Assembly: GCA_938024995.1 (NCBI GenBank)
Contig: CALJDU010000006.1
Coordinates: 147,052-211,051 of the forward strand
DNA from: an uncultured bacterium
GTDB taxonomy: Bacteria; Myxococcota_A; Polyangia; Polyangiales; Houyiibacteriaceae
Direction of reading: 5' to 3'
Length of the DNA: 64,000 nucleotides
The translations under genes were made by a program, and so were the position numbers. Positions 45,267 to 54,038 of the stretch are shown one piece after another; within the stretch, counting starts at the first letter, position 1, and the number at the start of each line of letters is the position of its first letter. The notes beneath the pieces were generated by a model. That model had not been told where the DNA came from and did no database searches. It saw only the letters and a program-made list of their open reading frames with translations.

Positions 45267-48200
45267 CTAGATCGACACTCCGCGCGCTCTCAGCCGCTCG
45301 ACCGCGATCTCGACGTCGCGTTGCTTGGGCTCGCGGAAGGTCATGGGAGGCGGCTGCGCCACACCGTCCGTCTTTTTCATTTCGCGCACCTTCACGCCGC
45401 GGTTCTTCAGCACGGAGACGATCCAGTTGAGCCGCCCGTGTTCATCGCTCGCGCGTAACGCATCTTCGTTGCCGGTGATCGCTTCCCGAACGTGTTCCTC
45501 GATCCGCTGTCGATCGAGCTCGCTCTCCGCGGCGCCGCAGATCATCGGGACCAAGATCGGGGCGTCGCGCAGCAAGAGATACATCCCGCCGGTCGCGCGG
45601 GCGATCGCGCGGTAGACCGCTTCGCCTCCGTTGTAACTGCGCAGGTTCGGGAGGCAGCCGATCGCGTAGACCGCGATGCCCATCTCGCGGAGGTTCTCGC
45701 TCTGGGTAAACCAGTGGTCGCCGGTCGGGGGACCGCTCGGGAAACCGTCGCCGCCGTCGTTGGTGACGCCGTGGGGAGGCGCGTCACCGAACCACACCAC
45801 CGCGCGGGCGGCGTTCGGTCGCCACGAGAGTCGCGCGACGTCGTGAAGCGCGGCCGTGACCGCTTCGGGACCATCGCCGCCTCCGGACGCCACCAACTTC
45901 AGCACGTCGCCGCGCACGCTCGCGAAGTCGTCCGTCAGCGCGGTGACCTGGGTGATGTACGTGTTCTCTTGTGGCGGGTGGTCACGATAGCTCACCAGCC
46001 CCAGCCGCAGGCTCTCGCAAAGCGCGGACTCTTGCAGCGCGACGATCAGCTGCTGCAGGCGCTGACGAACCTCGCTGATCTGCGAACCCATCGAACCGGT
46101 CGCGTCGACCATAAACACCAGGTCAAGCTCGCCGCGCTTCTTTGTCTTGAGCCACGCGAGCTCGCGCTCCGGATACGGTTCGCTCCCCGGAAGCGTCACC
46201 GGGACCTGCGGAGGCGGAGTCTCGGCGCGCGCGCGATCAGCCGGTTCCATGGGCATCGCGTCCATCGTCCCAGGCGGGCGCGGCGGCATCACGGGAGGCG
46301 GAGTCGGCGCCGAAGCGGGACGACGCTTTGTGCGCGAAGGCGTCCTCGCGGCGGGAGCTGAGCGCTCCATCATGACGCCCATCTCCGGACTTGGCGCGGA
46401 CGGCACCGGCGCAGCCATCGCGGGCGGAGGAGGTGCGGCCATCGCTGGCGGCATCGGCGCCGGCATCGCAGGAGGCGCGCCGCCCCGCGTTCCTCTCGAG
46501 GAGGCTCGGGAGGGCGACATTGGTCGCGGTCGACTCCGCGTGAGAGGAGCCGGGGGAGGAAGGTCGCCGCGCGTTCGATCACCCACGGTCTCGCGCGGCA
46601 CGCAGGCGAAGGTCTCCTGCGACAGGGTGAAGCGGAGCTTGTAGTCACCTGCTCCGATCACGTCGCCGTCTTTCAGCGCGCGCTTTCGAACGGCGCGGCC
46701 CTCCACGTACGTCGCGTTGGTGGACTCGGAGTCGTAGAGCACATAGCCGTCGCCCTCGGCGCGGATCTCGAAATGGAATCGGCTGACGTTGTTGGCGGCG
46801 AGGACAAGATCGCTGCCGTCCCGACGCCCGATCGTTACCCGTGGCTTGCTGATCGTGAAGCGCGCCCCGACGCCCTCTCCCTTGATCACCTCCAGCACAC
46901 CCTTTTTGAACTCGGTCGGCTCGACGGCCACTTCGGAGTCCTCCGCGACCAGCGACGTAAAGGGGCTCACGATGTTGTGGGCGAGGGCGAGCGCGGTCAG
47001 CTCCGGGGCGGCTTCACCGAGCGCTTCGTGGCTCTTGTCGGTGAACGAGTCGATCTTCTTCCGCGCCCAGGCTCGCGTGAGGCCGTGGGTGCGCGCGACG
47101 GTGGGCAACGTGACCGGCACCTCTTGCCGGAACGACTTCCCGCCAGGCGTCACGCCGGTGATCACGAGCGTGCTCTCGCCGCTGCCTTCGTAGCGCCCGA
47201 GCACCCTGATGGGTTGGCCGCCGTGGAGATCGGGGATGCGCCGCGGGAGGTACTCCGTGACCTCCGCCTCCCAGTACATCTGGAGGTCCATCAGAACCGG
47301 TCCGCCATCGCGGACGCGCCGCGCGAAGCGCTTCAAGGTCTCGCGGTCGCCGGGCTGGACCACCTCCGCGATGCCCCCGGTCGTCGTCGCGATTCGCGTC
47401 AGCAGCCGTCGGTTCGCGCCCGCGCCCACGCCGAGCAGGTAGACGGGGGTCGTTACGCGCTCTTTGATCCGCGACAGAACGCGGCCCGTGTTTCCGATCG
47501 CGGCGTCGGTGATCAAGACGATCGCTTGGGTCCGTCCGTCTCGCTTGGCGACGTCGGCCATCGCCTCGAGCGCGCGCGTGAGCTCGGTTCCGCCGCGCGG
47601 CTGACGCTCGAGGAGAAACGCGTCCACGCGCTCGATCAACTCCGGCGAGACCGCCTCGTAGCGCTCCCCGTGTTCACCGTAAAACTCACGTTCGTGATCG
47701 AACGTCACGAGGCGAACCGTGTCGCCTTGCGGGAGCGCGGTCAGGAGCTCTCGCGTCGCCTCGCGGGCGAGCGCGTGTCCTTCGCTGCGCATCGACGCCG
47801 ATCGGTCGACCAAGATCAGGACGTCGCGCGGCAGGGTCGGGCGCGTGACCGGATCGGTCCCCGGCGTGAGCAAGGCGTGGCAGTAGCGACACGGAACGAC
47901 GGTCCCCATGCCGGGGATCTCTTTCGCGTGGTCGAGGCTCTCGATCGGCCCGCCGCAGTTCCCGCAACAGAGCGGCTGCATCCCTGGCTTCTTGATCGGA
48001 TCGAGGTTGGATTTGGGCGGCGTGATCGTCAGCAGAAACGTGCCGCGGGGGTCGTCTTCGGCGCGCTCGAACTGAACGACCGGCGCGACGCCTGCGCGGG
48101 CCGCTTGGAAGGTGAGATGGAAGTCGCGGTTCGGGACTCCGTCTTCCGCGCGAAGCGTGACCCGCTGGCGCTCCATGTTCCGGTCGTGGGTCACGGCGTG

Positions 48201-48818
48201 AGAACGACAGCGAACCTCTTCTGCGTGACGCGGGAGCGTCACCTCGATGCTGACGTCCGCGGCGCGGTTGGGGTTGCGGCGCGGCGGAGGGAGCGCGGCG
48301 GAGGCGGCCATGACCGCGTCGATGGACGCGTCAGGGGGCGCGTCGAGGTAGCGGGTGGGCGCGACCATCGGAAAGTCGAAGCGGTACTCGCCATCGTCGA
48401 AAGGCAAGAGCTGTTGGTACGTCAGCTCGACCTCGATCTCCGCGCCAGGCGCGAGGTTCGCGACGGAGAGGGTGAAGAGGTCCGGGCTGTCTTCCTCGAG
48501 CAGGGTCGCGGCGCGTCCTTCACTGCGCGCCCGCTCGTAGATCTCGCGCGCTTCTGCTTTGCGCTTGATGACCGCGCGGACGATGCGGTCGCCGATCCGG
48601 AAGAGCATCTGATGGACGCTCGCGCCTTGCGGCAACGGGAAGCTGTAGACCGCTTCGATCGCTTGGTCGCGATCGTTGAGGAACCGCTGCTCGACCGAGA
48701 CGGTCGCGACGGGGCCCAAGAGCGAGGCCTCGACGTGCGTCTCCTGGAGCGGGAGCGCCTGGCCGTCACTCGCGGTGAGCGTGCCCTCCGTGGGTGCGTT
48801 TTGACGATCCGCGATCAT
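45267..48818 (-). CDS. VIT-VWA-FHA-VWA multidomain protein
   Basis: 1183 residues, no signal peptide, so probably cytoplasmic. Domains in order: VIT (about 10-135), a Cys-rich insert with two CxxC pairs (CGNCGG and CRYC, about 283-315) like a small zinc ribbon, VWA with MIDAS motif DRSAS (about 325-500), a further beta region, FHA (about 658-727, with TIGRRDGSDL, RFHFEI, STNATYVEG), a Pro/Ala/Met-rich linker and a second VWA (about 893-1090) with MIDAS DATGS. VIT-VWA pairs resemble inter-alpha-trypsin-inhibitor heavy chains. The FHA points to phosphothreonine input from kinases. Divergent from the malic enzyme gene by 85 bases. Function unknown; likely a scaffold. Confidence 0.9.
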   Translation of the reverse strand: MIADRQNAPTEGTLTASDGQALPLQETHVEASLLGPVATVSVEQRFLNDRDQAIEAVYSFPLPQGASVHQMLFRIGDRIVRAVIKRKAEAREIYERARSEGRAATLLEEDSPDLFTLSVANLAPGAEIEVELTYQQLLPFDDGEYRFDFPMVAPTRYLDAPPDASIDAVMAASAALPPPRRNPNRAADVSIEVTLPRHAEEVRCRSHAVTHDRNMERQRVTLRAEDGVPNRDFHLTFQAARAGVAPVVQFERAEDDPRGTFLLTITPPKSNLDPIKKPGMQPLCCGNCGGPIESLDHAKEIPGMGTVVPCRYCHALLTPGTDPVTRPTLPRDVLILVDRSASMRSEGHALAREATRELLTALPQGDTVRLVTFDHEREFYGEHGERYEAVSPELIERVDAFLLERQPRGGTELTRALEAMADVAKRDGRTQAIVLITDAAIGNTGRVLSRIKERVTTPVYLLGVGAGANRRLLTRIATTTGGIAEVVQPGDRETLKRFARRVRDGGPVLMDLQMYWEAEVTEYLPRRIPDLHGGQPIRVLGRYEGSGESTLVITGVTPGGKSFRQEVPVTLPTVARTHGLTRAWARKKIDSFTDKSHEALGEAAPELTALALAHNIVSPFTSLVAEDSEVAVEPTEFKKGVLEVIKGEGVGARFTISKPRVTIGRRDGSDLVLAANNVSRFHFEIRAEGDGYVLYDSESTNATYVEGRAVRKRALKDGDVIGAGDYKLRFTLSQETFACVPRETVGDRTRGDLPPPAPLTRSRPRPMSPSRASSRGTRGGAPPAMPAPMPPAMAAPPPPAMAAPVPSAPSPEMGVMMERSAPAARTPSRTKRRPASAPTPPPVMPPRPPGTMDAMPMEPADRARAETPPPQVPVTLPGSEPYPERELAWLKTKKRGELDLVFMVDATGSMGSQISEVRQRLQQLIVALQESALCESLRLGLVSYRDHPPQENTYITQVTALTDDFASVRGDVLKLVASGGGDGPEAVTAALHDVARLSWRPNAARAVVWFGDAPPHGVTNDGGDGFPSGPPTGDHWFTQSENLREMGIAVYAIGCLPNLRSYNGGEAVYRAIARATGGMYLLLRDAPILVPMICGAAESELDRQRIEEHVREAITGNEDALRASDEHGRLNWIVSVLKNRGVKVREMKKTDGVAQPPPMTFREPKQRDVEIAVERLRARGVSI

Positions 48819-48903
48819 TGCTGTCCCTCCATGGATGAACGCCGCGAATCAGCGCGCTCTGACAAGAACCCACCCCGCGGAAAATCTTTGGGTACTGTAC
48901 GGC

Positions 48904-51162
48904 ATGATCCGCAAGGAAGACGCGCTCCGTTATCACTCGAGGGGCAGGCCGGGGAAGCTCGAGGTGGTCCCGACGAAGCCGCTTCAGACACAACGGGAGC
49001 TGAGCCTCGCGTATTCCCCGGGCGTCGCCGAGCCGTGTCGCGAGATCGCCAAAGATCGTTCCGCGATCAGTAAATACACCGCGCGAAAGAACCTCGTCGC
49101 GGTCATCACGAACGGGACCGCGGTTCTCGGGCTCGGCGACATCGGACCCTACGCCGCGAAGCCGGTCATGGAGGGCAAGGCGGTGCTCTTCAAGAAGTAC
49201 GCGGACATCGACGTGTTCGACATTGAGGTCGACGAGAAGGACCCGCAGAAGTTCATCGAGGTGGTCGCCGCGCTTGAGCCGACCTTCGCGGGGATCAACC
49301 TCGAGGACATCGCGGCCCCGGACAGCTTCACCATCGAGCAGACGCTGGAAGCGCGGATGCAGATCCCGGTGTTTCACGACGACCAGCACGGCACCGCGAT
49401 CATCAGCTCTGCGGCGCTGATGAACGCGTGCGAGCTTCAAGGGAAGAAGCTGGAGTCGATCAAGGTGGCGTGTATCGGCGCTGGGGCCGCGGCTGTGGGC
49501 TGCATGCGGATGTGGAAGAAGCTCGGAGTGAGCGCCGCGAACATCACGATGTTCGACGTCGAGGGCGTGCTGAAGAGCGATCGCGAGGGGCTCGACGAAG
49601 CGCGCGCCGAGTTCGCGCAGCCGGCCGATGATCCGCGCGAGACCTTGGCGGATGTGCTGAAGGGCGCGGACGTGATGCTCGGCCTGAGCGCGGGCAACAT
49701 CGTGAAGAAGGAGATGCTCGCGGGGATGGCGGACAAGCCGATCATCTTCGCGCTCGCCAATCCCGATCCGGAGATCCCGTACGCGGACGCCAAGGAGGCG
49801 CGCCCGGACGCGATCGTGGGCACCGGCCGCAGCGACTTCCCGAACCAGGTGAACAATGTGCTCGGGTTCCCTTACATCTTCCGCGGCGCGCTCGACGTCG
49901 AAGCGACCCACATCAACGACGAGATGAAGCTGGCCGCGTCCAAGGCCCTCGCGCGGCTCGCGCGTGAAGGTGTCCCCGAAGACGTGCTCGAGGCGTACGG
50001 TCGCGAAGCGATTCAGTTCGGGCGCGACTACATCATCCCCAAACCCATGGATACGCGTTCGTTGGCGTGGGTGGCCTCGGCGGTGGCGCAGGCCGCGATC
50101 GATTCCGGCGTCGCGCAAGACCCGATCGACATCGCTCGCTATCGGCAAGAGCTCGAGCAGAAGCTCAGCCCGACGCGTCGGGTCATGTGGAACATCACCA
50201 GTGTCGCGAAGAAGAACCCGCGCCGGATCGTGATGCCTGAAGGGGAAGAGGACGCGATCTTGCGGGCGGCGGATATCGCGGCGCATGAAGGCATCGCGCA
50301 CCCGATCGTGATCGGCCGAACCGAGGTGGTGCGCCAACGCGCGCGTGCGCTCGGGATCGACCTCGCGCCCATTCAGATCATCGAGCGCAACGAGTTCCCC
50401 AAGCTCGACGAATACGCAGCTGCTTTCTTCGAGCGGCGTCAACGCCGAGGCCAGACGCTCCGGCGCGCGCACGCTCAGATCCGCAACAGCCGGACGTACT
50501 ACGGCATGATGATGGTGCACCAAGGCGACGCCGATGGCCTCGTGAGCGGTCTGCGCTCGCCGTACCCAAAGACGATCCGGCCGGCCCTCGAGATCATCGG
50601 GATCCGCGACGGGGTGCGGCGGGCGGCGGGCACGTACATGGTCATCACCAAGAACGACGTGAAGTTCTTCGCGGACACCACGATCAACATCGATCCCGAC
50701 GCGGAGACCTTGGCCGAGACCGCGCTGCTCACGGCGGAGCTGGTGCGCGAGCTCGGCATCACGCCGCGGGTGGCGATGCTCTCGTTCTCCAACTTCGGCG
50801 ACGCGCCCCACGCGGCTTCGGAAAAGGTCGCCCGGGCGGCCCGGATGGTTCAGGAGCGTGACCCGACCTTGATGGTGGACGGCGAGATGCAGGCCGACGT
50901 CGCGCTCTCAGCAGAAGCGCGCGCGCCGTACGCTGGGTTCACATCGCTCACGAGTGACGCCAACGTGTTGATCTTCCCGAACCTCGGCGCGGGCAACATC
51001 GCCTACAAGCTCATGGGCGTGATGAGCAACGCGAACATCATCGGACCGCTCGTCATGGGCATGAAGCGTCCGGTCAACGTGCTCCAGCAAGGGGCGAGCG
51101 TCGACACGATCGTCCACATGATCTCGTTGACCGTCGCGCGCGCGGTGCGACTCGATCAGTAG
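48904..51162 (+). CDS. maeB: NADP-dependent malic enzyme with phosphotransacetylase domain
   Basis: Converts malate to pyruvate and CO2. 752 residues from the ATG encoding MIRKED; an earlier ATG adds 23 unconserved residues. The malic domain (about 1-420) has SPGVAEPC, VTNGTAVLGLGDIG, the DDQHGT segment and a GAGAAAVGCMRM Rossmann motif. The C-terminal ~320 residues are a phosphotransacetylase-like domain (GLVSGLRSPYPKTIRPALEIIG, LTSDANVLIFPNLGAGN), as in bacterial MaeB, where it is regulatory rather than catalytic. Monocistronic by spacing; the next gene is convergent. Confidence 0.96.
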   Translation: MIRKEDALRYHSRGRPGKLEVVPTKPLQTQRELSLAYSPGVAEPCREIAKDRSAISKYTARKNLVAVITNGTAVLGLGDIGPYAAKPVMEGKAVLFKKYADIDVFDIEVDEKDPQKFIEVVAALEPTFAGINLEDIAAPDSFTIEQTLEARMQIPVFHDDQHGTAIISSAALMNACELQGKKLESIKVACIGAGAAAVGCMRMWKKLGVSAANITMFDVEGVLKSDREGLDEARAEFAQPADDPRETLADVLKGADVMLGLSAGNIVKKEMLAGMADKPIIFALANPDPEIPYADAKEARPDAIVGTGRSDFPNQVNNVLGFPYIFRGALDVEATHINDEMKLAASKALARLAREGVPEDVLEAYGREAIQFGRDYIIPKPMDTRSLAWVASAVAQAAIDSGVAQDPIDIARYRQELEQKLSPTRRVMWNITSVAKKNPRRIVMPEGEEDAILRAADIAAHEGIAHPIVIGRTEVVRQRARALGIDLAPIQIIERNEFPKLDEYAAAFFERRQRRGQTLRRAHAQIRNSRTYYGMMMVHQGDADGLVSGLRSPYPKTIRPALEIIGIRDGVRRAAGTYMVITKNDVKFFADTTINIDPDAETLAETALLTAELVRELGITPRVAMLSFSNFGDAPHAASEKVARAARMVQERDPTLMVDGEMQADVALSAEARAPYAGFTSLTSDANVLIFPNLGAGNIAYKLMGVMSNANIIGPLVMGMKRPVNVLQQGASVDTIVHMISLTVARAVRLDQ

Positions 51163-51183
51163 CGGCGCTCAACGCATCGCGGT

Positions 51184-52317
51184 CTATACGTCGTCGTCCG
51201 CGTTCCACGCGCGGCGACGGTTTCTTCTTTTGAACCACTCGCGCGCGCGGGTCTGTGCGCGACGTCGCGCGTCGAAGTCTCCGGCGGGATCGAGCGCGAA
51301 GCTCTCGCCCGCGATACGTTCAAGCTCCGAACACGCGAGCGCGCAGATCACGGGCTGGCGATCCACGAACCCGTGCATCAGCCACTCCTCGCGACACTCG
51401 CGTCGATGACGTCGCCACCAGGTCCGCCAGGCGTCCTGGGACTCGCCTTGGTTGCCGCCGGTCAGCAAGATCAGCGCTTGTTGCGCGAGGTCCGCGATGC
51501 GCTCGTTCCCGAGCGCGACGATCATCGGCTCGACGGCTTTCTCGTCACGCGCCGCGCTGAGCGCTTCGATCGCGAGTTCAGCGCGCTTGCCGCTCGACAT
51601 GACCTCTTGGCGGAGCTGTAGAAGCCACTCTTCGCCGACGTGCGACGGGAGCTTCGTGAGACCGCTGACGACCGCCGCGCGAACGCCCGGATCGCGATCG
51701 TAGAGCAGCTGCGCGAGCCGTCGGTTGACGCCCGCGTCGTTGAGATCAATCGCGATGAGCGCGCCGTAGAAGCGAACGTCGGGGTGCTTGGCTTCGAGGA
51801 GAAGCGCGACATAGGGCGCCGCGTGTACACCCAGCGCGACCATCAGTCGTCCCACTGCGCAGACAGAGCGACCGCGCGCGAGCTGAATATGCGGACTGTG
51901 GCGATGAAACCAGAGGGCGCCGGGGAAGAAGTCGAGCATCGTCGAGAGCACGATGCTTGGCGGAAACTGGAGCAGGCGCTGGTGAAGAAGCTCGTCTTCA
52001 CCGGGACCACATCGATGCAGCTCCTCGACGAGCGGGACGATCTTCTCCAGCGTGGTCTTCGGCTTGGGCGGCGGGCGTTCACTCGCGGTTCCCACCGCCG
52101 TGATCGTGCTCTGCTCGACGACCTCCGTTTCGGTGCCCTGGCCTCGCGGATCGTGTCGAGCGAGGATCGGAGGCCGGCTAATCCGCGCCGCGGGGATACG
52201 CTCGATCCAGCTCTCGCGGATGGAGTTCACGACCTCGGTGCGCGAGTCGTAGAAGCCGTACTTCCCTGGCCGGTAGGATTCCGCCACAACGTTCAGCGTA
52301 GCAGCTCCTCCTCCCAT
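51184..52317 (-). CDS. HEAT-repeat-like protein of unknown function
   Basis: About 377 residues from the ATG encoding MGGGAATLN; the frame is open further upstream, but that part looks like noise. Another start could be a GTG at about 52290 because GGAGGAGGAG lies just before it. The central part shows HEAT-like helical pairs (VRFYGALIAIDLNDAGVNRRLAQLLYDRDPGVRAAV, AELAIEALSAARDEKAVEPMI). The C-terminus is rich in Arg/Trp (RTWWRRHRRECREEWL). No signal peptide. It is the last gene of a four-gene minus-strand group, 44 bases after a YcxB-like gene. Function unknown. Confidence 0.75.
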   Translation of the reverse strand: MGGGAATLNVVAESYRPGKYGFYDSRTEVVNSIRESWIERIPAARISRPPILARHDPRGQGTETEVVEQSTITAVGTASERPPPKPKTTLEKIVPLVEELHRCGPGEDELLHQRLLQFPPSIVLSTMLDFFPGALWFHRHSPHIQLARGRSVCAVGRLMVALGVHAAPYVALLLEAKHPDVRFYGALIAIDLNDAGVNRRLAQLLYDRDPGVRAAVVSGLTKLPSHVGEEWLLQLRQEVMSSGKRAELAIEALSAARDEKAVEPMIVALGNERIADLAQQALILLTGGNQGESQDAWRTWWRRHRRECREEWLMHGFVDRQPVICALACSELERIAGESFALDPAGDFDARRRAQTRAREWFKRRNRRRAWNADDDV

Positions 52318-52360
52318 TGGTGGCCCGCGAGAGCGAAGCGAGCGGATCTTCTTCGTTCCG

Positions 52361-52909
52361 TTAGGGTGAAGAAAAGAGCGCAGCGCGGATCTTCTGCTGC
52401 GCTGCGTCGCCAAGATGGCGTAACGGAATCGGGTGAACCTCTTTGCCCGCGTAGACCACGACGAGCTCCTTCGCGTCCGCGACATCGTCGATCATTCGCC
52501 AGGGAATGGAGGTCGCCCGTTCACCCTTTTCAACCCGAAAGTGTGTGGGGACGAAGCTGTAGCGGATCTTCTTTCGCGAGCGGAGCGCCCAGGACTCACG
52601 TGACGCGCGGCGAAGGAGATACGGGATGAGGAGCGTGACGCCGACGAGCGCGGCGGCGGTGAGCATGAGCGCGCGGCTCCGATTGAAGACCAGCGCGCCC
52701 AGCGCGACGAGCGAGAGAATCGCGATGACGAAGTAGAGCGCTCGCGCCGCGCGTCCAATTGGTCGACGGGTGAGCGTCGCGATCAACGCGCGTCGCTCAT
52801 CATCCTCGTTGAGCTCGATGTCGATCGTGAGCGCTTCTGGATGAGAGATCGCGCTCGGATCGATCGCGCTCGAATCGATCGCGCTCGGTTCGCTGAGGTC
52901 ATTCGCCAT
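52361..52909 (-). CDS. YcxB-like membrane protein
   Basis: 182 residues from the ATG encoding MANDLSE, two bases after the dipeptidase stop codon; a longer frame extends into that gene and is rejected. A short low-complexity SAIDSSAIDPSAIS leader matches a 15-base DNA repeat. Two hydrophobic helices lie at about 62-80 and 85-103. The C-terminal soluble part (SFVPTHFRVEKGERATSIPWRMIDDVADAKELVVVYAG) has the YcxB-like (PH-type) pattern, a small membrane-associated domain of unknown function. Probably co-transcribed with the M19 gene. Confidence 0.78.
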   Translation of the reverse strand: MANDLSEPSAIDSSAIDPSAISHPEALTIDIELNEDDERRALIATLTRRPIGRAARALYFVIAILSLVALGALVFNRSRALMLTAAALVGVTLLIPYLLRRASRESWALRSRKKIRYSFVPTHFRVEKGERATSIPWRMIDDVADAKELVVVYAGKEVHPIPLRHLGDAAQQKIRAALFSSP

Positions 52910-52911
52910 CG

Positions 52912-53979
52912 TCAACCGCGGAGCAGCTCTACCGCGCGCAGGACGTTGCCGCCGAGGATCTTCCCAATGCGTTCGCTCGACCATCCACGGCGAAGCATCA
53001 GCTCGACCAGTTTCGGCATCTCGCGCGGCGTCGGGATATCCGGAGGAGGCACGATCGCGCCATCGTAGTCTGTGCCGATCGAGGCGTGGTCTTCTCCCAC
53101 CGTCTCGATAATGTGCTCGATGTGGTCGATGATGTGGCTCGCGGTCACGCCGCGTTTTCCGAGGAAGCTCGCCTGGAACATGACGCCGATGGTCCCGCCG
53201 GTGTCGGCGACCGCGCGCATCTGCTCGTCGGTGATGTTGCGCCAGTGCTCGTAGACGCCAGCGATCCCGGTGTGCGTCACGATGAGCGGTTGTGACTTGT
53301 CGTGAACCTCGACCGCGTCGAAGAAGCCGCGGCGAGAGATGTGCGCGAGGTCGACGAAGATCTTCTTCTCGTTGAGGCGCCGCACGTAGTCGCGACCGAG
53401 ACTCGTGAGACCGTCTCTGCCGCCGAGTCGCGACGCGGGCGAGCTGGTGACGCCGAGGTTCGAGTTGGACAGGTGCACGAGCGTGACGCGCAGGACGTCG
53501 CCATCTTTCAGGTGGTCGAGATCGTCGCGATGATGGCTGAGCGCGTTCCCGCCTTGGATGCCGATGAAGGCGCCGTGCAGACCCTCTGCTCGCGCCGCGC
53601 GGTACTCGGCCGCGGTGCGAACATGGCGATAGTGGGAGGAGGCGTTGGCGAGCTCCCGCTTGAGGCGCGCGAGGTTCTTCACGAAGAGCGGGGTGCGCAC
53701 ACGTGACGGCAAGAACGGGTTCGTCGTGATGATCCAGGTCGCACCGGTCAGCCCGGCTTCGAGCGCGCGGGGGAAGTCGCAGTGGCTGTAGAACGCGCGA
53801 CCGAAGAGCCCGAGGTTGTGCTTCTTGTGGAGGTTGTAGCCGAAGATGCGTGTCCAGATGAAGCTGTCGAGGTGCAGGTCGATAACGTCGGACGCGAGGT
53901 AGAGCGACATCGCTTCGCTGCTGATCCCGAGCTCATTCGCGTACGCGTTCGGATCGTCGTGGGGGTCGGCAAACTGCAT
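52912..53979 (-). CDS. M19 (renal dipeptidase family) homologue with Gln for the bridging Glu
   Basis: 355 residues from the ATG encoding MQFADPH. The TIM-barrel metal site is mostly present: HLD (about 43-45) for the first His/Asp pair, THTG and HWRNITDEQM for the two later histidines, and IGTDYDG near the end. The usual Glu that bridges the two zincs sits in a GIEGG motif; here it is GIQGG. This should weaken a binuclear zinc site. The lack of a signal peptide suggests a cytoplasmic location, unlike the mammalian enzyme. Downstream partner, two bases away, is the YcxB-like membrane protein. Family firm, activity doubtful. Confidence 0.88.
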   Translation of the reverse strand: MQFADPHDDPNAYANELGISSEAMSLYLASDVIDLHLDSFIWTRIFGYNLHKKHNLGLFGRAFYSHCDFPRALEAGLTGATWIITTNPFLPSRVRTPLFVKNLARLKRELANASSHYRHVRTAAEYRAARAEGLHGAFIGIQGGNALSHHRDDLDHLKDGDVLRVTLVHLSNSNLGVTSSPASRLGGRDGLTSLGRDYVRRLNEKKIFVDLAHISRRGFFDAVEVHDKSQPLIVTHTGIAGVYEHWRNITDEQMRAVADTGGTIGVMFQASFLGKRGVTASHIIDHIEHIIETVGEDHASIGTDYDGAIVPPPDIPTPREMPKLVELMLRRGWSSERIGKILGGNVLRAVELLRG

Positions 53980-54038
53980 GGCGCAACGGTACAACCGAAC
54001 GTACCGGCTGGTTAGTGCTTGGTGTCCTTCGCAGCCCG

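Noticed and set aside
46773-49073. 766-codon plus-strand frame
   Set aside because: Antisense to the VIT/VWA/FHA gene.
48766-50811. 681-codon minus-strand frame
   Set aside because: Antisense to the malic enzyme gene.
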